Origin: Alphaproteobacteria bacterium
GTDB taxonomy: Bacteria; Pseudomonadota; Alphaproteobacteria; ATCC43930; CGMCC-115725
Length of the DNA stretch: 64,000 bases
Direction of reading: 5' to 3'
Assembly: GCA_021325525.1 (NCBI GenBank)
Contig: JAJPHB010000024.1
Span: 29,486 to 93,485, forward strand
Under the pieces are notes generated by a model that was given only the letters and a program-made list of their open reading frames with translations, was not told where the DNA came from and did not search any database. The translations under genes were made by a program, and so were the position numbers. Shown here one piece after another: positions 25,370 to 34,054 of the stretch; position 1 is the first letter of the stretch; each line of letters opens with the position of its first letter.

Positions 25370-27193
25370 ATGCCGCCGCCCATCGACGCTCTCCTTGCCG
25401 TCCCCGCCATGGGGCGCGCGCTGCTCGCTCCCGACGGCAGGCATGTCGCCTGGAGCTGGTCGCGCCTCGCGCCCGCCGCCGACATCTATGTCGCCTCGAC
25501 CAGCGGCGGCGGCGCGCCGCGCCGGCTGACGGCGACGCCGGACGACACCTATCTCGTCTCCTGGACGCCCGATTCGGCTGCTCTCGTCGTCGCCGAGGAT
25601 CGCGGCGGCGACGAGCGGCTCCAGCTCTTCCGCCTCGCCCTCGACGGCAAGATGACGGCGCTTACCGAGCCTTCGCCGCCCTTCTTCCTGCGCGGCGGCG
25701 AAATCGACCCCGCGGGCCGCCATCTCGTCTTCGCCGCCAATCTCGACCCGGCGACGGGCGAGACGATCGAGGCGAGCTACGTCATTCGTCAGGATTTGGC
25801 GACGGGATCTCGCCTCGCTCTGGCGCGCCCCGCGAAGCCGCACAATTTCCGCCCGCTGCTCGACAAGACGGGGCGCCGCATCCTCTATACGCGGCGCGAC
25901 CTCGACCCGGCGGGAACGCAGATCTGGCTCGTCGATATCGACGGACGCCACGATTGCGAGATCCTGAATGCCGGCGCCGCCGTCAAGGCGAGCGCGTCGT
26001 GGTTTCCCGACGGCCGGCGGGCGCTCGTCCTGGCCGAGACGGCGACGCACAAGCGCCTCGGCGTGCTCGATGTCGAAAGCGGCGCCGTCGCCTGGCTCAT
26101 CGACGATCCGTCGCGCGCGATCGAGAGCGCGCATGTGCCGGAGCATGGTGCGCGGATCGTCGTCACCGAGGTGCGCGAGGCGCGCAGCCGGGCGAGCCTG
26201 CTCGATCCGGAAACGGGAGCCGAGGAGGAGGTGGTTCCGGCGGACGGGACGCTTCTGCCGCTGGGCGCGCTCCCCGACGGCGCCTGGATCGGCCGTGCCT
26301 ACGGCGCGCGCCAGCCGGACGATCTCGTCCGCTTCGAGCGCGGGGGCGGGGCAGGGAGGGGGCTGCTGCCGCTCGCACGGCCCTTGGCGCACGGCGCCGT
26401 CGCCGCCGCCGACCTCGTCGCGCCCGAGGACTTCCGCTGGCGCTCGGCGGACGGGCTCGAGATCCAGGGCTGGCTCTACCGGCCGCGCGCCGCCGCCAGG
26501 GGCCTCGTCGTGCAGATCCATGGCGGGCCGACGGCGCATAGCGAAGACGCGTTTTCGGCCTGGATACAGGCCTGTCTCGCCGCCGGCTTCGCCGTGCTCG
26601 ATCCCAATTACCGCGGCAGCACCGGCTTCGGCCTCGCCTTCCGCGAGGCGATCCGCAAGGAGGGCTGGGGCGGCATCGAGCAGGACGACATCCGCAGCGG
26701 CGCCGAGGCGGTCGTCGCGCGCGGCATCGTGCCGCCCGGCAAGGTGGCCGTGACCGGCACCTCCTATGGCGGCTATTCCTCGTGGTGCGCGGCGACTCGC
26801 TGGCCGCGCCGCCTGCTCGCCGCCGCGGCGCCGATTTGCGGGATGACCGACCTCGTCGTCGACTACCGCTCGACCCGTCCCGACCTCCGCCCCTACATCG
26901 AGGAGATGCTGGGCGGCAGCCCCGAGCAGGTGCCGGAGCGCTATCGCGAGCGCTCGCCCATCCATTTCGTCGCGCGCATCGAGGCGCGGCTCCTCATCGT
27001 GCAGGGCATGAACGATCCTAATGTCACGCCCGAGAACCTGCATGCCGTCGAGGCGGCGCTGCAGGCGGCGGGCGTTCCTTACGAGACGCTGCTCTTCGCC
27101 GATGAGGGGCACGGCATCCGCAAGCCGAAGAACCTTGCCCTTCTCTACGAGCGGCTGATCGGCTTCTTCGGCGCCGCCTTCGCCGCGTCGTGA
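25370..27193 (+). CDS. S9-family serine peptidase (prolyl oligopeptidase / acylaminoacyl-peptidase type)
   Basis: A 607-residue enzyme. An N-terminal beta-propeller (about 1-350) gates a C-terminal alpha/beta-hydrolase domain. The nucleophile Ser lies in 'GTSYGGYSSW', the Asp in 'GMNDPNV' and the His in 'DEGHGIRKP'. The oxyanion region is 'HGGPTAH'. There is no signal peptide, so it acts in the cytoplasm on short peptides. ATG 25370 is preferred over a GTG at 25331, which lies inside the repeat. The M17 aminopeptidase nearby suggests shared peptide turnover. Confidence 0.92.
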   Translation: MPPPIDALLAVPAMGRALLAPDGRHVAWSWSRLAPAADIYVASTSGGGAPRRLTATPDDTYLVSWTPDSAALVVAEDRGGDERLQLFRLALDGKMTALTEPSPPFFLRGGEIDPAGRHLVFAANLDPATGETIEASYVIRQDLATGSRLALARPAKPHNFRPLLDKTGRRILYTRRDLDPAGTQIWLVDIDGRHDCEILNAGAAVKASASWFPDGRRALVLAETATHKRLGVLDVESGAVAWLIDDPSRAIESAHVPEHGARIVVTEVREARSRASLLDPETGAEEEVVPADGTLLPLGALPDGAWIGRAYGARQPDDLVRFERGGGAGRGLLPLARPLAHGAVAAADLVAPEDFRWRSADGLEIQGWLYRPRAAARGLVVQIHGGPTAHSEDAFSAWIQACLAAGFAVLDPNYRGSTGFGLAFREAIRKEGWGGIEQDDIRSGAEAVVARGIVPPGKVAVTGTSYGGYSSWCAATRWPRRLLAAAAPICGMTDLVVDYRSTRPDLRPYIEEMLGGSPEQVPERYRERSPIHFVARIEARLLIVQGMNDPNVTPENLHAVEAALQAAGVPYETLLFADEGHGIRKPKNLALLYERLIGFFGAAFAAS

Positions 27194-27269
27194 CGAGGCT
27201 CGCGCTTTCATGATATGAGGCGCGCGGCCGCCCGCTCGGCGCGGCCTTCCCACCCCGAGAGGACGACCC

Positions 27270-28082
27270 ATGCTAAGGAGCCGCGCCCGCTTTCTTGCCC
27301 TGGCCTTGCTGCTGCTCGCTACAGCCGCTTCGGCGCAGACCGCTCCGCCGGCGAGCCCGTCGCGGCTCGACCAGATCATGGAGCGCGGCGTGCTGCGCGT
27401 CGGCAGCACCGGCGACTACAAGCCTTTCACCTTCGAGGACCCCGAGACCAAGGCCTTCCAGGGCATCGACATCGCGATGGCGCAGTCGCTGGCGAAGGCG
27501 CTCGGCGTCAAGCTCGAGATCGTCAAGACCTCCTGGCCGAACCTCATGTCGGACTTCCTCGCCGACAAGTTCGACGTGGCGATGGGCGGCGTCTCGGTGA
27601 CGCTCGAGCGCCAGAAGAAGGGGCTCTTCAGCATTCCCTATCTCGTCGACGGCAAAGCGGCGATCGCGCGCTGCGCCGATGCCGGGAAATACGCCTCGCT
27701 CGACGCCATCGACCAGCCCGGCGTCCGCGTCATCGTCAACCCCGGCGGCACCAACGAGCGCTTCGACCGCGATCACCTGAAGCGGGCGCAGATCGAGGTC
27801 TACAAGGACAATGTGACGATCTTCGACCAGATCGCCGCCGGCAAGGCGGATCTCATGATCACCGATGCCAGCGAGACGCGGCTGCAGCAGAAGCTGCATG
27901 AGGGCCAGCTCTGCGCCATTCATCCCGACCGGCCCTTCAACTTCGCCGAGAAGGCCTATCTCCTGCCGCGCGACGAGCTCTTTAAGGACTTCGTCGATCA
28001 GTGGCTGCACCAGGCGTTGATGACGAAGGAATACGACGCCGCCGCCGAGGCGGCACTCGACCGCTTCGCCCACCGGCAATGA
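27270..28082 (+). CDS. pheC: Periplasmic cyclohexadienyl dehydratase-like solute-binding-fold protein
   Basis: A 270-residue exported protein with a signal peptide (1-22). The fold is that of amino-acid ABC binding proteins. Its strongest resemblance is to PheC-type cyclohexadienyl dehydratases: 'RLDQIMERGVLRVGSTGDYKPF', 'SWPNLMSDFLADKFD', 'IVNPGGTNERFDR', 'DNVTIFDQIAAGKADLMITD' and 'FNFAEKAYLLPRDE'. PheC converts prephenate or arogenate to phenylpyruvate or phenylalanine in the periplasm. No permease or ATPase lies beside it, which supports an enzyme rather than a transporter subunit. A standalone binding protein remains possible. Confidence 0.7.
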   Translation: MLRSRARFLALALLLLATAASAQTAPPASPSRLDQIMERGVLRVGSTGDYKPFTFEDPETKAFQGIDIAMAQSLAKALGVKLEIVKTSWPNLMSDFLADKFDVAMGGVSVTLERQKKGLFSIPYLVDGKAAIARCADAGKYASLDAIDQPGVRVIVNPGGTNERFDRDHLKRAQIEVYKDNVTIFDQIAAGKADLMITDASETRLQQKLHEGQLCAIHPDRPFNFAEKAYLLPRDELFKDFVDQWLHQALMTKEYDAAAEAALDRFAHRQ

Positions 28083-28121
28083 GGGGTGTGACAGGAAGGT
28101 AGTGCGGGGCCGGGCGGCCGC

Positions 28122-29117
28122 TCAGGCGACCGCCATCGCCGCCGGCGCCGGCCGCGGGAGCGGCGGCGCGGGCTGCGGCTCCAGCTTGTGGCAGGGCTCG
28201 AAGGGCTCGGCCTTCGTCCTGAAGAAGACATCGCGCAGGCTCGCGAACTGCCGCAGCGCCTCGGCGTGGCCGAGCTTCTCCAGGAGCGGGATGTGCTGCA
28301 CCCCGTCGAGTGTGAAGTGGTAGCTGCTGGTGTCGGGGCTGATGCGGAAGACGTTCTGCGAACCGACCAGGGCATGCGCCGTTGCGATCGCCGACGAGGA
28401 TTGCGCCTTCATGAAGACATCGGCGATGCGCGCGCCCCAGAACGAGGCGCCGAGCGAGATGCGTTTCTGCCAGGACACGTTGAGATGGGTCGAGGTGCAG
28501 CCCAGGCTCAAGATGGTGATTGCCTCGCGCGGCCATTCCAAGACGCCGATCGCCTCGATGACGGCAAGGCCGAGCGGGTTGCGCGCCCACATGCTGCCGT
28601 CGATATAGGGCACGCCCTCGGGCGAGATGTGGATCGGGAAATAGGTGGGCGCGGCGACGGTGGCGAGGGCGACCTCGACCGCCGGCACCTTGTAGTCGTG
28701 GACGAGGCTCGGATGATGCGAGGTCTTGTAGAGATGGACGCGCTCGGCCGCGAGGTTGAGCGAGGGGATGAGGAGGCGCTTGCGGCTCTCGCCGAGATAG
28801 CGCTCGCCATAGGCTTGCGAGAGCACTTCGCGGAGCGCCGTATTGGTGTATTTGGCGCGCAGCAGGCCGCCGAATATGCCGGCGGGCCCGCGGCGCGGAA
28901 AGATGCGCGGACCCGTTTCGCGATACCAGCGCAGCAATTCGGTCGCGGTCAGGCCGAGCCCCAATCCGATCGCGATGATGCCGCCGGTCGAGGTTCCGGC
29001 GATCAGGTCGAAGTAATCGGCGATGGGGGCGCCGATCTCGTCCTCGATCGTTGCGAGGAACGAGGCCGGAAAGACGCCCTTGATGCCGCCGCCGTCAATG
29101 GTGAGGATGCGCCGCAT
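28122..29117 (-). CDS. Patatin-like phospholipase resembling CBASS effector CapV
   Basis: A 331-residue patatin-fold lipase. The oxyanion motif 'DGGGIKGVFPA' is at about 8-18, the nucleophile Ser43 in 'GTSTGG', and the catalytic Asp173 in 'YIDGSM'. The N-terminal half is close to cGAMP-activated CapV phospholipases of CBASS anti-phage systems. No CD-NTase, Cap2 or Cap3 gene occurs in the window, so a defence role is not supported by context. It may be a housekeeping or orphan phospholipase. The C terminus is a Pro/Ala-rich tail. Confidence 0.8.
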   Translation of the reverse strand: MRRILTIDGGGIKGVFPASFLATIEDEIGAPIADYFDLIAGTSTGGIIAIGLGLGLTATELLRWYRETGPRIFPRRGPAGIFGGLLRAKYTNTALREVLSQAYGERYLGESRKRLLIPSLNLAAERVHLYKTSHHPSLVHDYKVPAVEVALATVAAPTYFPIHISPEGVPYIDGSMWARNPLGLAVIEAIGVLEWPREAITILSLGCTSTHLNVSWQKRISLGASFWGARIADVFMKAQSSSAIATAHALVGSQNVFRISPDTSSYHFTLDGVQHIPLLEKLGHAEALRQFASLRDVFFRTKAEPFEPCHKLEPQPAPPLPRPAPAAMAVA

Positions 29118-29269
29118 CGCCCCGCATTCATGCCGACCGCGTCGCTGACCGGACCATTCCGGCGCAGTTCAGGCATTCTTGCGCAACGCTAGCGTCGCAA
29201 CCCTTTAAATTGCGTCAATCGGGAGCGGCCACGGCCGAGCAAGCCTGCTCGGTGCCGCGGCTCTCTGCG

Positions 29270-29512
29270 TCAACGCTCCCAGATCGGCTTGCCGAGATCG
29301 ATCTGGTTGGGGCTCGTCAGCCCGCCGGCGGCCGCGCCGCCCGCGCCGCCGATGACTGCGCCCGCAAGCGGATGCCCGGTCAGGGCGCCGCCGATCAATC
29401 CGGCGCCGGCGCCGATCCCGGCGCCGCTCAGCGCCCGGTCCTGGGTCGATGTGCCACATGCGGCCATGAGGAGCGCCGTCGTGACGAGAAGCATCCCGGC
29501 AGTCGTCTTCAT
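29270..29512 (-). CDS. Glycine-zipper lipoprotein (OsmB-like)
   Basis: An 80-residue lipoprotein. The signal is residues 1-19 with the lipobox 'LMAAC'. After it comes a glycine-zipper segment (about 30-65) with repeated GxxxG spacing. Such proteins sit in the outer membrane and are often induced by osmotic or general stress. An AAGGAGG ribosome-binding site precedes the ATG, and a GGAAC-N17-GTT element upstream resembles an EcfG general-stress promoter. Confidence 0.8.
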   Translation of the reverse strand: MKTTAGMLLVTTALLMAACGTSTQDRALSGAGIGAGAGLIGGALTGHPLAGAVIGGAGGAAAGGLTSPNQIDLGKPIWER

Positions 29513-29545
29513 GCTCGCCTCCTTGCAAAATTCGCCTGCTTAGGA

Positions 29546-29570
29546 AACAGCATCGGCGCCCGCCTGTTCC
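29546..29570 (-). promoter_or_regulatory. Possible EcfG-type general stress promoter
   Basis: On the minus strand GGAAC (29570-29566) is followed after 17 bases by GTT (29548-29546). EcfG sigma factors of alphaproteobacteria recognise GGAAC-N16/17-cGTT. The base before GTT is T rather than C. The predicted start near 29540 gives a leader of about 28 bases to the glycine-zipper lipoprotein. Confidence 0.45.
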
Positions 29571-29724
29571 CAGGTTGAAGGGACGGCATTCCGCCGCTGC
29601 GGCGCCGCGCGGCGCGCCATATTCCGGTCACCATCCGGCCCCAAAGATTTCACGAAATAAAGCGAGCCTTCGCCGCGTTAGGGGGGAACGGACTGATCCT
29701 TTTCCGGAGATTTGGGGACCGGCT

Positions 29725-29934
29725 ATGGAAAAGATGCTCGAACGGGCGATCGTCTTCGCCTATCGCCGTGCGAGCGCCTTGGGTGCGGATGACGTCGAGG
29801 CGTTCGAGACGGCGCTGACCGTCCTCTATGACGCCCGCCCCGACCTCGACGAGCAGGATGCGCGCACGACGCTGTCCGGCATTCTCGCCGGCTCGCCTCC
29901 GCGGAATGGCGAAGGCGCCGCGCGCTCGGCATAG
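29725..29934 (+). CDS. Small hypothetical protein, 69 residues
   Basis: A short acidic helical protein that opens 'MEKMLERAIVFAYRRASALGADD'. No known domain was recognised. Codon use and the ATG at 29725 after a purine-rich stretch (GGAGATTTGGGGA) make translation plausible. The residues 'FETALTVLYDARPDLDEQDA' suggest two helices. It lies 86 bases upstream of the TPP enzyme genes and could be in their transcript. Confidence 0.5.
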   Translation: MEKMLERAIVFAYRRASALGADDVEAFETALTVLYDARPDLDEQDARTTLSGILAGSPPRNGEGAARSA

Positions 29935-30020
29935 TCGCGAAAACCCTCTCGTCTCGGCTTGCCTTGCGCCGCGGTTGCAGGTCATATGGCGGGCTCGCGG
30001 CGAAGACGGGAGGGAATGGC

Positions 30021-30554
30021 ATGGCGGAGCCGGAAGACTGGCCGGCCGAGGTGTTCTCGGTATTCCGGCGCAACGACATCCGCCAGGTCGCCTATGTGCC
30101 CGATGCCGGCTTGACGCGCCTCATCGCGCTCTGCCGGAGCGAGCCGGCGATGCGCGCCGTCGTGCTGACCACAGAGGAAGAGGGCGTGGCGATGGTGGCC
30201 GGCGCCTGGCTCGGCGGCGAGCGCGGCGCGCTCCTCATGCAGAGCAGCGGCATCGGCAACTGCATCAACATGATGTCGCTGGTGACGCAGTGCCGCTTCC
30301 CGCTGCTCGCCGTCGTGACCATGCGCGGGCAATGGGGCGAGTTCAACCCGTGGCAGGTGCCGATGGGCCAGAACGGTGCCGCGGCGCTGCGCCTGGCCGG
30401 CGCCCATGTCTACGAAGTAGCGGAGGCGGAACGCCTCGGCGAGACGGTGGAGGCGGCGGCGCGGCTGGCCTTCGAGGGCAGCCTTGCCGCCGCCGTCCTC
30501 ATCGCCCAGCGGATCATCGGCACCAAGACCTTCGGGAGGGGCGGCCATGGCTGA
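30021..30554 (+). CDS. TPP-dependent decarboxylase alpha (pyrimidine-binding) subunit
   Basis: A 177-residue protein corresponding to the N-terminal Pyr domain of thiamine pyrophosphate enzymes. It has the activating Glu in 'LTTEEEGVAMVAGAWLGG' and 'LMQSSGIGNCINM'. Split enzymes of this kind include sulfopyruvate and phosphonopyruvate decarboxylases. The next gene supplies the PP domain and overlaps this one by 8 bases. The substrate is not determinable here; there are no coenzyme M or phosphonate genes nearby. Confidence 0.8.
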   Translation: MAEPEDWPAEVFSVFRRNDIRQVAYVPDAGLTRLIALCRSEPAMRAVVLTTEEEGVAMVAGAWLGGERGALLMQSSGIGNCINMMSLVTQCRFPLLAVVTMRGQWGEFNPWQVPMGQNGAAALRLAGAHVYEVAEAERLGETVEAAARLAFEGSLAAAVLIAQRIIGTKTFGRGGHG

Positions 30555-31143
30555 GGCCGAGGCGCGCCTTCTAGAGCGCCGCGCAGTGGTGGCGAAGCTC
30601 CTCGCCGAGCGCGGCGATACGCTCGTCGTCGCCGGGCTGGGCTCGGCGGCCTGGGACGTGACCGCAGCCGGCGACCACCCGCTCAACTTTCCCATGTGGG
30701 GCGCGATGGGCGGGGCCGTCGCCTTCGCCCTCGGCCTCGCTCTCGCCCAGCCGCAGCGCCGGACGCTGGTCCTCAGCGGCGACGGGGACCTGCTGATGGG
30801 GCTCGGCAGCCTCGCCACCGTCGCGGTGCAGCGCCCCGCCAATCTCGCCATCGTCGCCCTCGACAACGAGCGCTATGGCGAAACCGGCATGCAGGAGACG
30901 GCGACCGCGGCCGGGATCGACCTCGCCGGGATCGCCGCCGCCTGCGGCTTCCCGGTCGCCGCGACCGTGCGCGACGAGCGGCAGCTCGCGGCGGCGATAC
31001 CGCAGATCCGCTCGGTGCCGGGGCCGGTCTTCGTCGCGATCAAGATTCGGGCGGAGACGCTGCCGCTCGTGCTGCCGCCGAAGGACGGGACGCTGCTGAA
31101 GCTCCGCTTCCGCCAAGCCCTACTCGGGCCGCAGGCGGGTTAG
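30547..31143 (+). CDS. TPP-dependent decarboxylase beta (pyrophosphate-binding) subunit
   Basis: A 198-residue PP domain. The thiamine pyrophosphate/Mg motif GDG...N is 'SGDGDLLMGLGSLATVA' to 'ALDNERYGETG'. It pairs with the alpha subunit encoded just upstream to form a heteromeric decarboxylase, comparable with ComD/ComE or a split Ppd. ATG 30547 overlaps the alpha gene. It converges with the PrsT-like gene, whose stop lies 12 bases away. Confidence 0.8.
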   Translation: MAEAEARLLERRAVVAKLLAERGDTLVVAGLGSAAWDVTAAGDHPLNFPMWGAMGGAVAFALGLALAQPQRRTLVLSGDGDLLMGLGSLATVAVQRPANLAIVALDNERYGETGMQETATAAGIDLAGIAAACGFPVAATVRDERQLAAAIPQIRSVPGPVFVAIKIRAETLPLVLPPKDGTLLKLRFRQALLGPQAG

Positions 31144-31155
31144 GGCGCCGCCGGA

Positions 31156-33942
31156 TCAGCCGCCGAGCTCCGCCGCCAGCTTCTGTGCCGCGGCGCGGTC
31201 CGGGAAATCGGCGGCCGACTGCAGCAGCTCGTCGAGCAGGCGGCGCGCTGCGTCGCGCTCGCCCGTCCTGCCCAGCGCGACGGCAAGGTGATAGCGGATC
31301 GTGGGGGACGCCACGGGGCTCGCCGCGGCTTCGCGGAGCAGCGCGGCGCCGCGCTCGGTCTCGCCCTTCTGCAGCAGGATCCAGCCCAAGGTGTCGGCGA
31401 CGGTCGGCGATTGCGGCGCGGCCGCACGGGCCTTCTCCGCGACCGCCGCGGCGCGCCCGTCGCCGGTGAGCTGATAGAGCCAGGCGAGCTCGTTGAGCGC
31501 CAGCGGGTCGTCCGGCTTCTCGGCGACGAGGCGCTCGTACTGGGCGATGGCGCCGGAATCGTCCTTGGCGCCCGCCAAGAGGCCGGCGAGGAGGAAGCGG
31601 GCAGCGCGGTCGTCGGGCTTCGCCTCGAGCCACTGCGCAAGGGTGGCGCGGGCGGCATCGGGGGCGCCGGCGCGGAACTGCGCCTCGGCAAGGCGGCGCG
31701 TCAGGCGGCTGCTCGGCGCCTTCTTGACGCCGGCCGCATAGGCTTCCGCCGCCTCGGCGAACTTGTCCTCGGCTTCGAGGAGCTGGCCCGTCAGCTCGTC
31801 GATCGCGGCGTCCCCGGGGGCGCGCGCGCCGAGGTCGCGCGCGAAGCTGACGCTCGCCGCAACCGTGTCGGTCTTGCGCGAGAAGGCGATGAGCGCCTGC
31901 TGAATGCGCGGATCGTCGGGATTGGTCTCGATAGCCTTGCGCATCAGGCTATAGGCGGCGGGTACTTTTCCATCGAGGACCAGCACCTCCGCGAGGCGGA
32001 CCAGCGCGTCCGGCGCCTGCCCCGTCATATCGACGACCCGCTCGAAGGTCTCGATCGCCGTCTGCCGGTCGCCATTGGCGAGAAGCGCGTCGCCGAGCGC
32101 GGCGATGGCCTTGGGGTCGCGCGGCTGGATCGCTTCCAGCTCGCGCGCGACCGCGACCGCCTTGGCTCCGTCCTTCTGCGCGATATAGATGCCAATGAGG
32201 CGAAAGCGCGGCGCCGGCGCCTCGGCATCGGCGCCGCGCGCCCTTTCGAGCCAGGCGATGCCGTCGGCTGTCTTGCCCTCGGCGAATTCGAGGTCGGCGC
32301 GCGCCATCAGGAGAGGCACGCTCTTGGCGTTCCGGGCGAGGCTCCGGTCATAGACGGCGCGCGCCTCGGCAAAGCGCCGCTCGACCCGGTAGCTCTGCGC
32401 GAGGTCGATGATGGCGGTGACGAAATCCGGCTGCAGCTCCAGGGCCCTGGAAAAATGCGCCCGCGCCGCCTCGACGCTTTCCTTGCGCAAGGCGACGATG
32501 CCGCGCAGCGTCTCGCCCAGCGGATCGGTGGGGTTGCGCCGGATGAGATCGTCGGCGGCGGCTGCTGCCGCCTCGACCTTGCCGGCGGCGAGGTCGGCCT
32601 CGATCTCGACCGAGACCGCCGGAATCGAGAGCGGGGCGCTGGCACGGGCGATGGCGAGGTCCTCGAGCGCCTGCTCCGGCCGGCCGGCGGCAAGATAGCG
32701 GGCGGCAAGATCGGTGCGGCTCGCCGCGTCGCGCGGCGCCGCCGCTGCGATCCTGTCGAGCGTCGCCGCGGCTTCGGCCGGCTGGCCGTTCCGCGCATAG
32801 GCATCGCTCAGGAGGCCGAGCAGCGCAATGTCGTCGGGATGCGCGGCAAGCGCCTTTTTGAGGAGGTCGATGGCGCCGCCGGGTTTGCCGCGGCGCGTCA
32901 GCACCGCCGCCTCGATGCCGATTCCGGCAGGGTCGTCCGGCACCAGAGAGAGATAATGGGCGATATTGCTCCCCGCCTGGCCGACCTCGCCCTGAGCGAG
33001 GTTGACGCGGGCGAGAAGGAAGAGGGACTGCGGCAGCGCCTCGGGATGCGGGATGCGCATCAGCGCCGCCTCCGCCTCGCGCCATTCCTGCCGCCGCGCC
33101 TTGATGAGGGCGTCGAGGAGGTTGGCGCGGCCGTTCTCCGGGTATTGGTCGAGGACCGCGGCGACATCGGCCGCCGCCTGCTTGGCATCCTCGTCGACGA
33201 CGAGCTCGGCGCGGCTCAGATGCGCGGCGGCATCCTCGGGCGCGACAGCGAGCGCGCGTCCGATCGCGGCGAGCGCGCCGGCGTGGTCGCCGAGCGCGTC
33301 GCGCACGCGCGCCAGCAGCACCCAGGCCTTGACGAGATGCGCATCGCCCGCGACCGCCTTCTCCAGCAGCGCGGCGCCGCCTTTGAGGTCGTTCTCGGCG
33401 ATCCGCGCCTGCGCGAGCCCGGCTTCGGCCTCGGCGGGATTGGGGGCCAGCTCGATGGCGGCGGCGAATTCCTGCTCGGCCTCGGCGGTCTCGCGGAGAT
33501 TGAAGGCGGCATAGCCGCGCGCTATGCGGATCTGGGCTTCGAGCGCGGGCGAGCGGCTTCCGTCATGCAGCTCGGACAGGATCTGGCCATAGCGTTCCTG
33601 CTTCAGGAAGAGCTCGGCCAAGCCCGCTTCGACGCGGTCGCGGTCGAATCCGGCATCGCCGCCGGCGCGCAGCTCGTCCTCGGCATGCTGGACATCGCCC
33701 GAGCGCACGAGCGCGAGGCCGAGGCCGTAATGCGCTTCGCCGCTCGCGGGATCGCTCTGGACGGCGTTGCGGAACTCGATCGCGGCGCCGGCGAAATCGC
33801 CGCGCTCCATGAGCTTGCGGCCGCTCGCGATGTAGCCCTCGGCATCCGAGCGCGCCGCCGCGCCCGGGGCCGCCGCCCAAAGCGCGAGGGCGGCGGCGAA
33901 GAGAAGGCTCGCGGTTCTCGGCGGCGCCGCTCGAACGCCCAT
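31156..33942 (-). CDS. Large TPR-repeat protein, PEP-CTERM/exosortase-associated PrsT-like
   Basis: A 928-residue exported protein. It has a signal peptide (1-30) without an obvious lipobox Cys, then about 20 tetratricopeptide repeats. Length, repeat layout and the C-terminal 'ADTLGWILLQKGETERGAALL' and 'RYHLAVALGRTGERDAARRLLDELL' match the PrsT TPR family that accompanies exosortase (PEP-CTERM) systems. The role is probably envelope protein or polysaccharide assembly. The PEP-CTERM gene immediately upstream on the same strand supports this. ATG 33942 is chosen; an in-frame extension upstream overlaps that gene's end. Confidence 0.75.
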   Translation of the reverse strand: MGVRAAPPRTASLLFAAALALWAAAPGAAARSDAEGYIASGRKLMERGDFAGAAIEFRNAVQSDPASGEAHYGLGLALVRSGDVQHAEDELRAGGDAGFDRDRVEAGLAELFLKQERYGQILSELHDGSRSPALEAQIRIARGYAAFNLRETAEAEQEFAAAIELAPNPAEAEAGLAQARIAENDLKGGAALLEKAVAGDAHLVKAWVLLARVRDALGDHAGALAAIGRALAVAPEDAAAHLSRAELVVDEDAKQAAADVAAVLDQYPENGRANLLDALIKARRQEWREAEAALMRIPHPEALPQSLFLLARVNLAQGEVGQAGSNIAHYLSLVPDDPAGIGIEAAVLTRRGKPGGAIDLLKKALAAHPDDIALLGLLSDAYARNGQPAEAAATLDRIAAAAPRDAASRTDLAARYLAAGRPEQALEDLAIARASAPLSIPAVSVEIEADLAAGKVEAAAAAADDLIRRNPTDPLGETLRGIVALRKESVEAARAHFSRALELQPDFVTAIIDLAQSYRVERRFAEARAVYDRSLARNAKSVPLLMARADLEFAEGKTADGIAWLERARGADAEAPAPRFRLIGIYIAQKDGAKAVAVARELEAIQPRDPKAIAALGDALLANGDRQTAIETFERVVDMTGQAPDALVRLAEVLVLDGKVPAAYSLMRKAIETNPDDPRIQQALIAFSRKTDTVAASVSFARDLGARAPGDAAIDELTGQLLEAEDKFAEAAEAYAAGVKKAPSSRLTRRLAEAQFRAGAPDAARATLAQWLEAKPDDRAARFLLAGLLAGAKDDSGAIAQYERLVAEKPDDPLALNELAWLYQLTGDGRAAAVAEKARAAAPQSPTVADTLGWILLQKGETERGAALLREAAASPVASPTIRYHLAVALGRTGERDAARRLLDELLQSAADFPDRAAAQKLAAELGG

Positions 33943-34054
33943 CGTCCCGATCCTTGCCAGCGCCGCGGAATGCGGCGCTCCGGGCTGAACTGCTAGAGGG
34001 CGGAGCTTACCATCGCGTGAACGCGCCAAGGCCTGCGCGGCGCGCCGTGTCCTT

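Noticed and set aside
28122..29117. A complete CBASS anti-phage operon
   Set aside because: Only the patatin effector-like gene is present. No cyclase, E1/E2 or JAB genes lie within reach.
31288..33996. A 902-codon plus-strand open frame opposite the TPR gene
   Set aside because: It is the antisense shadow of the PrsT-like gene in GC-rich DNA. It is full of Arg/Gly/Asp-Glu runs and has no family resemblance or start signal.
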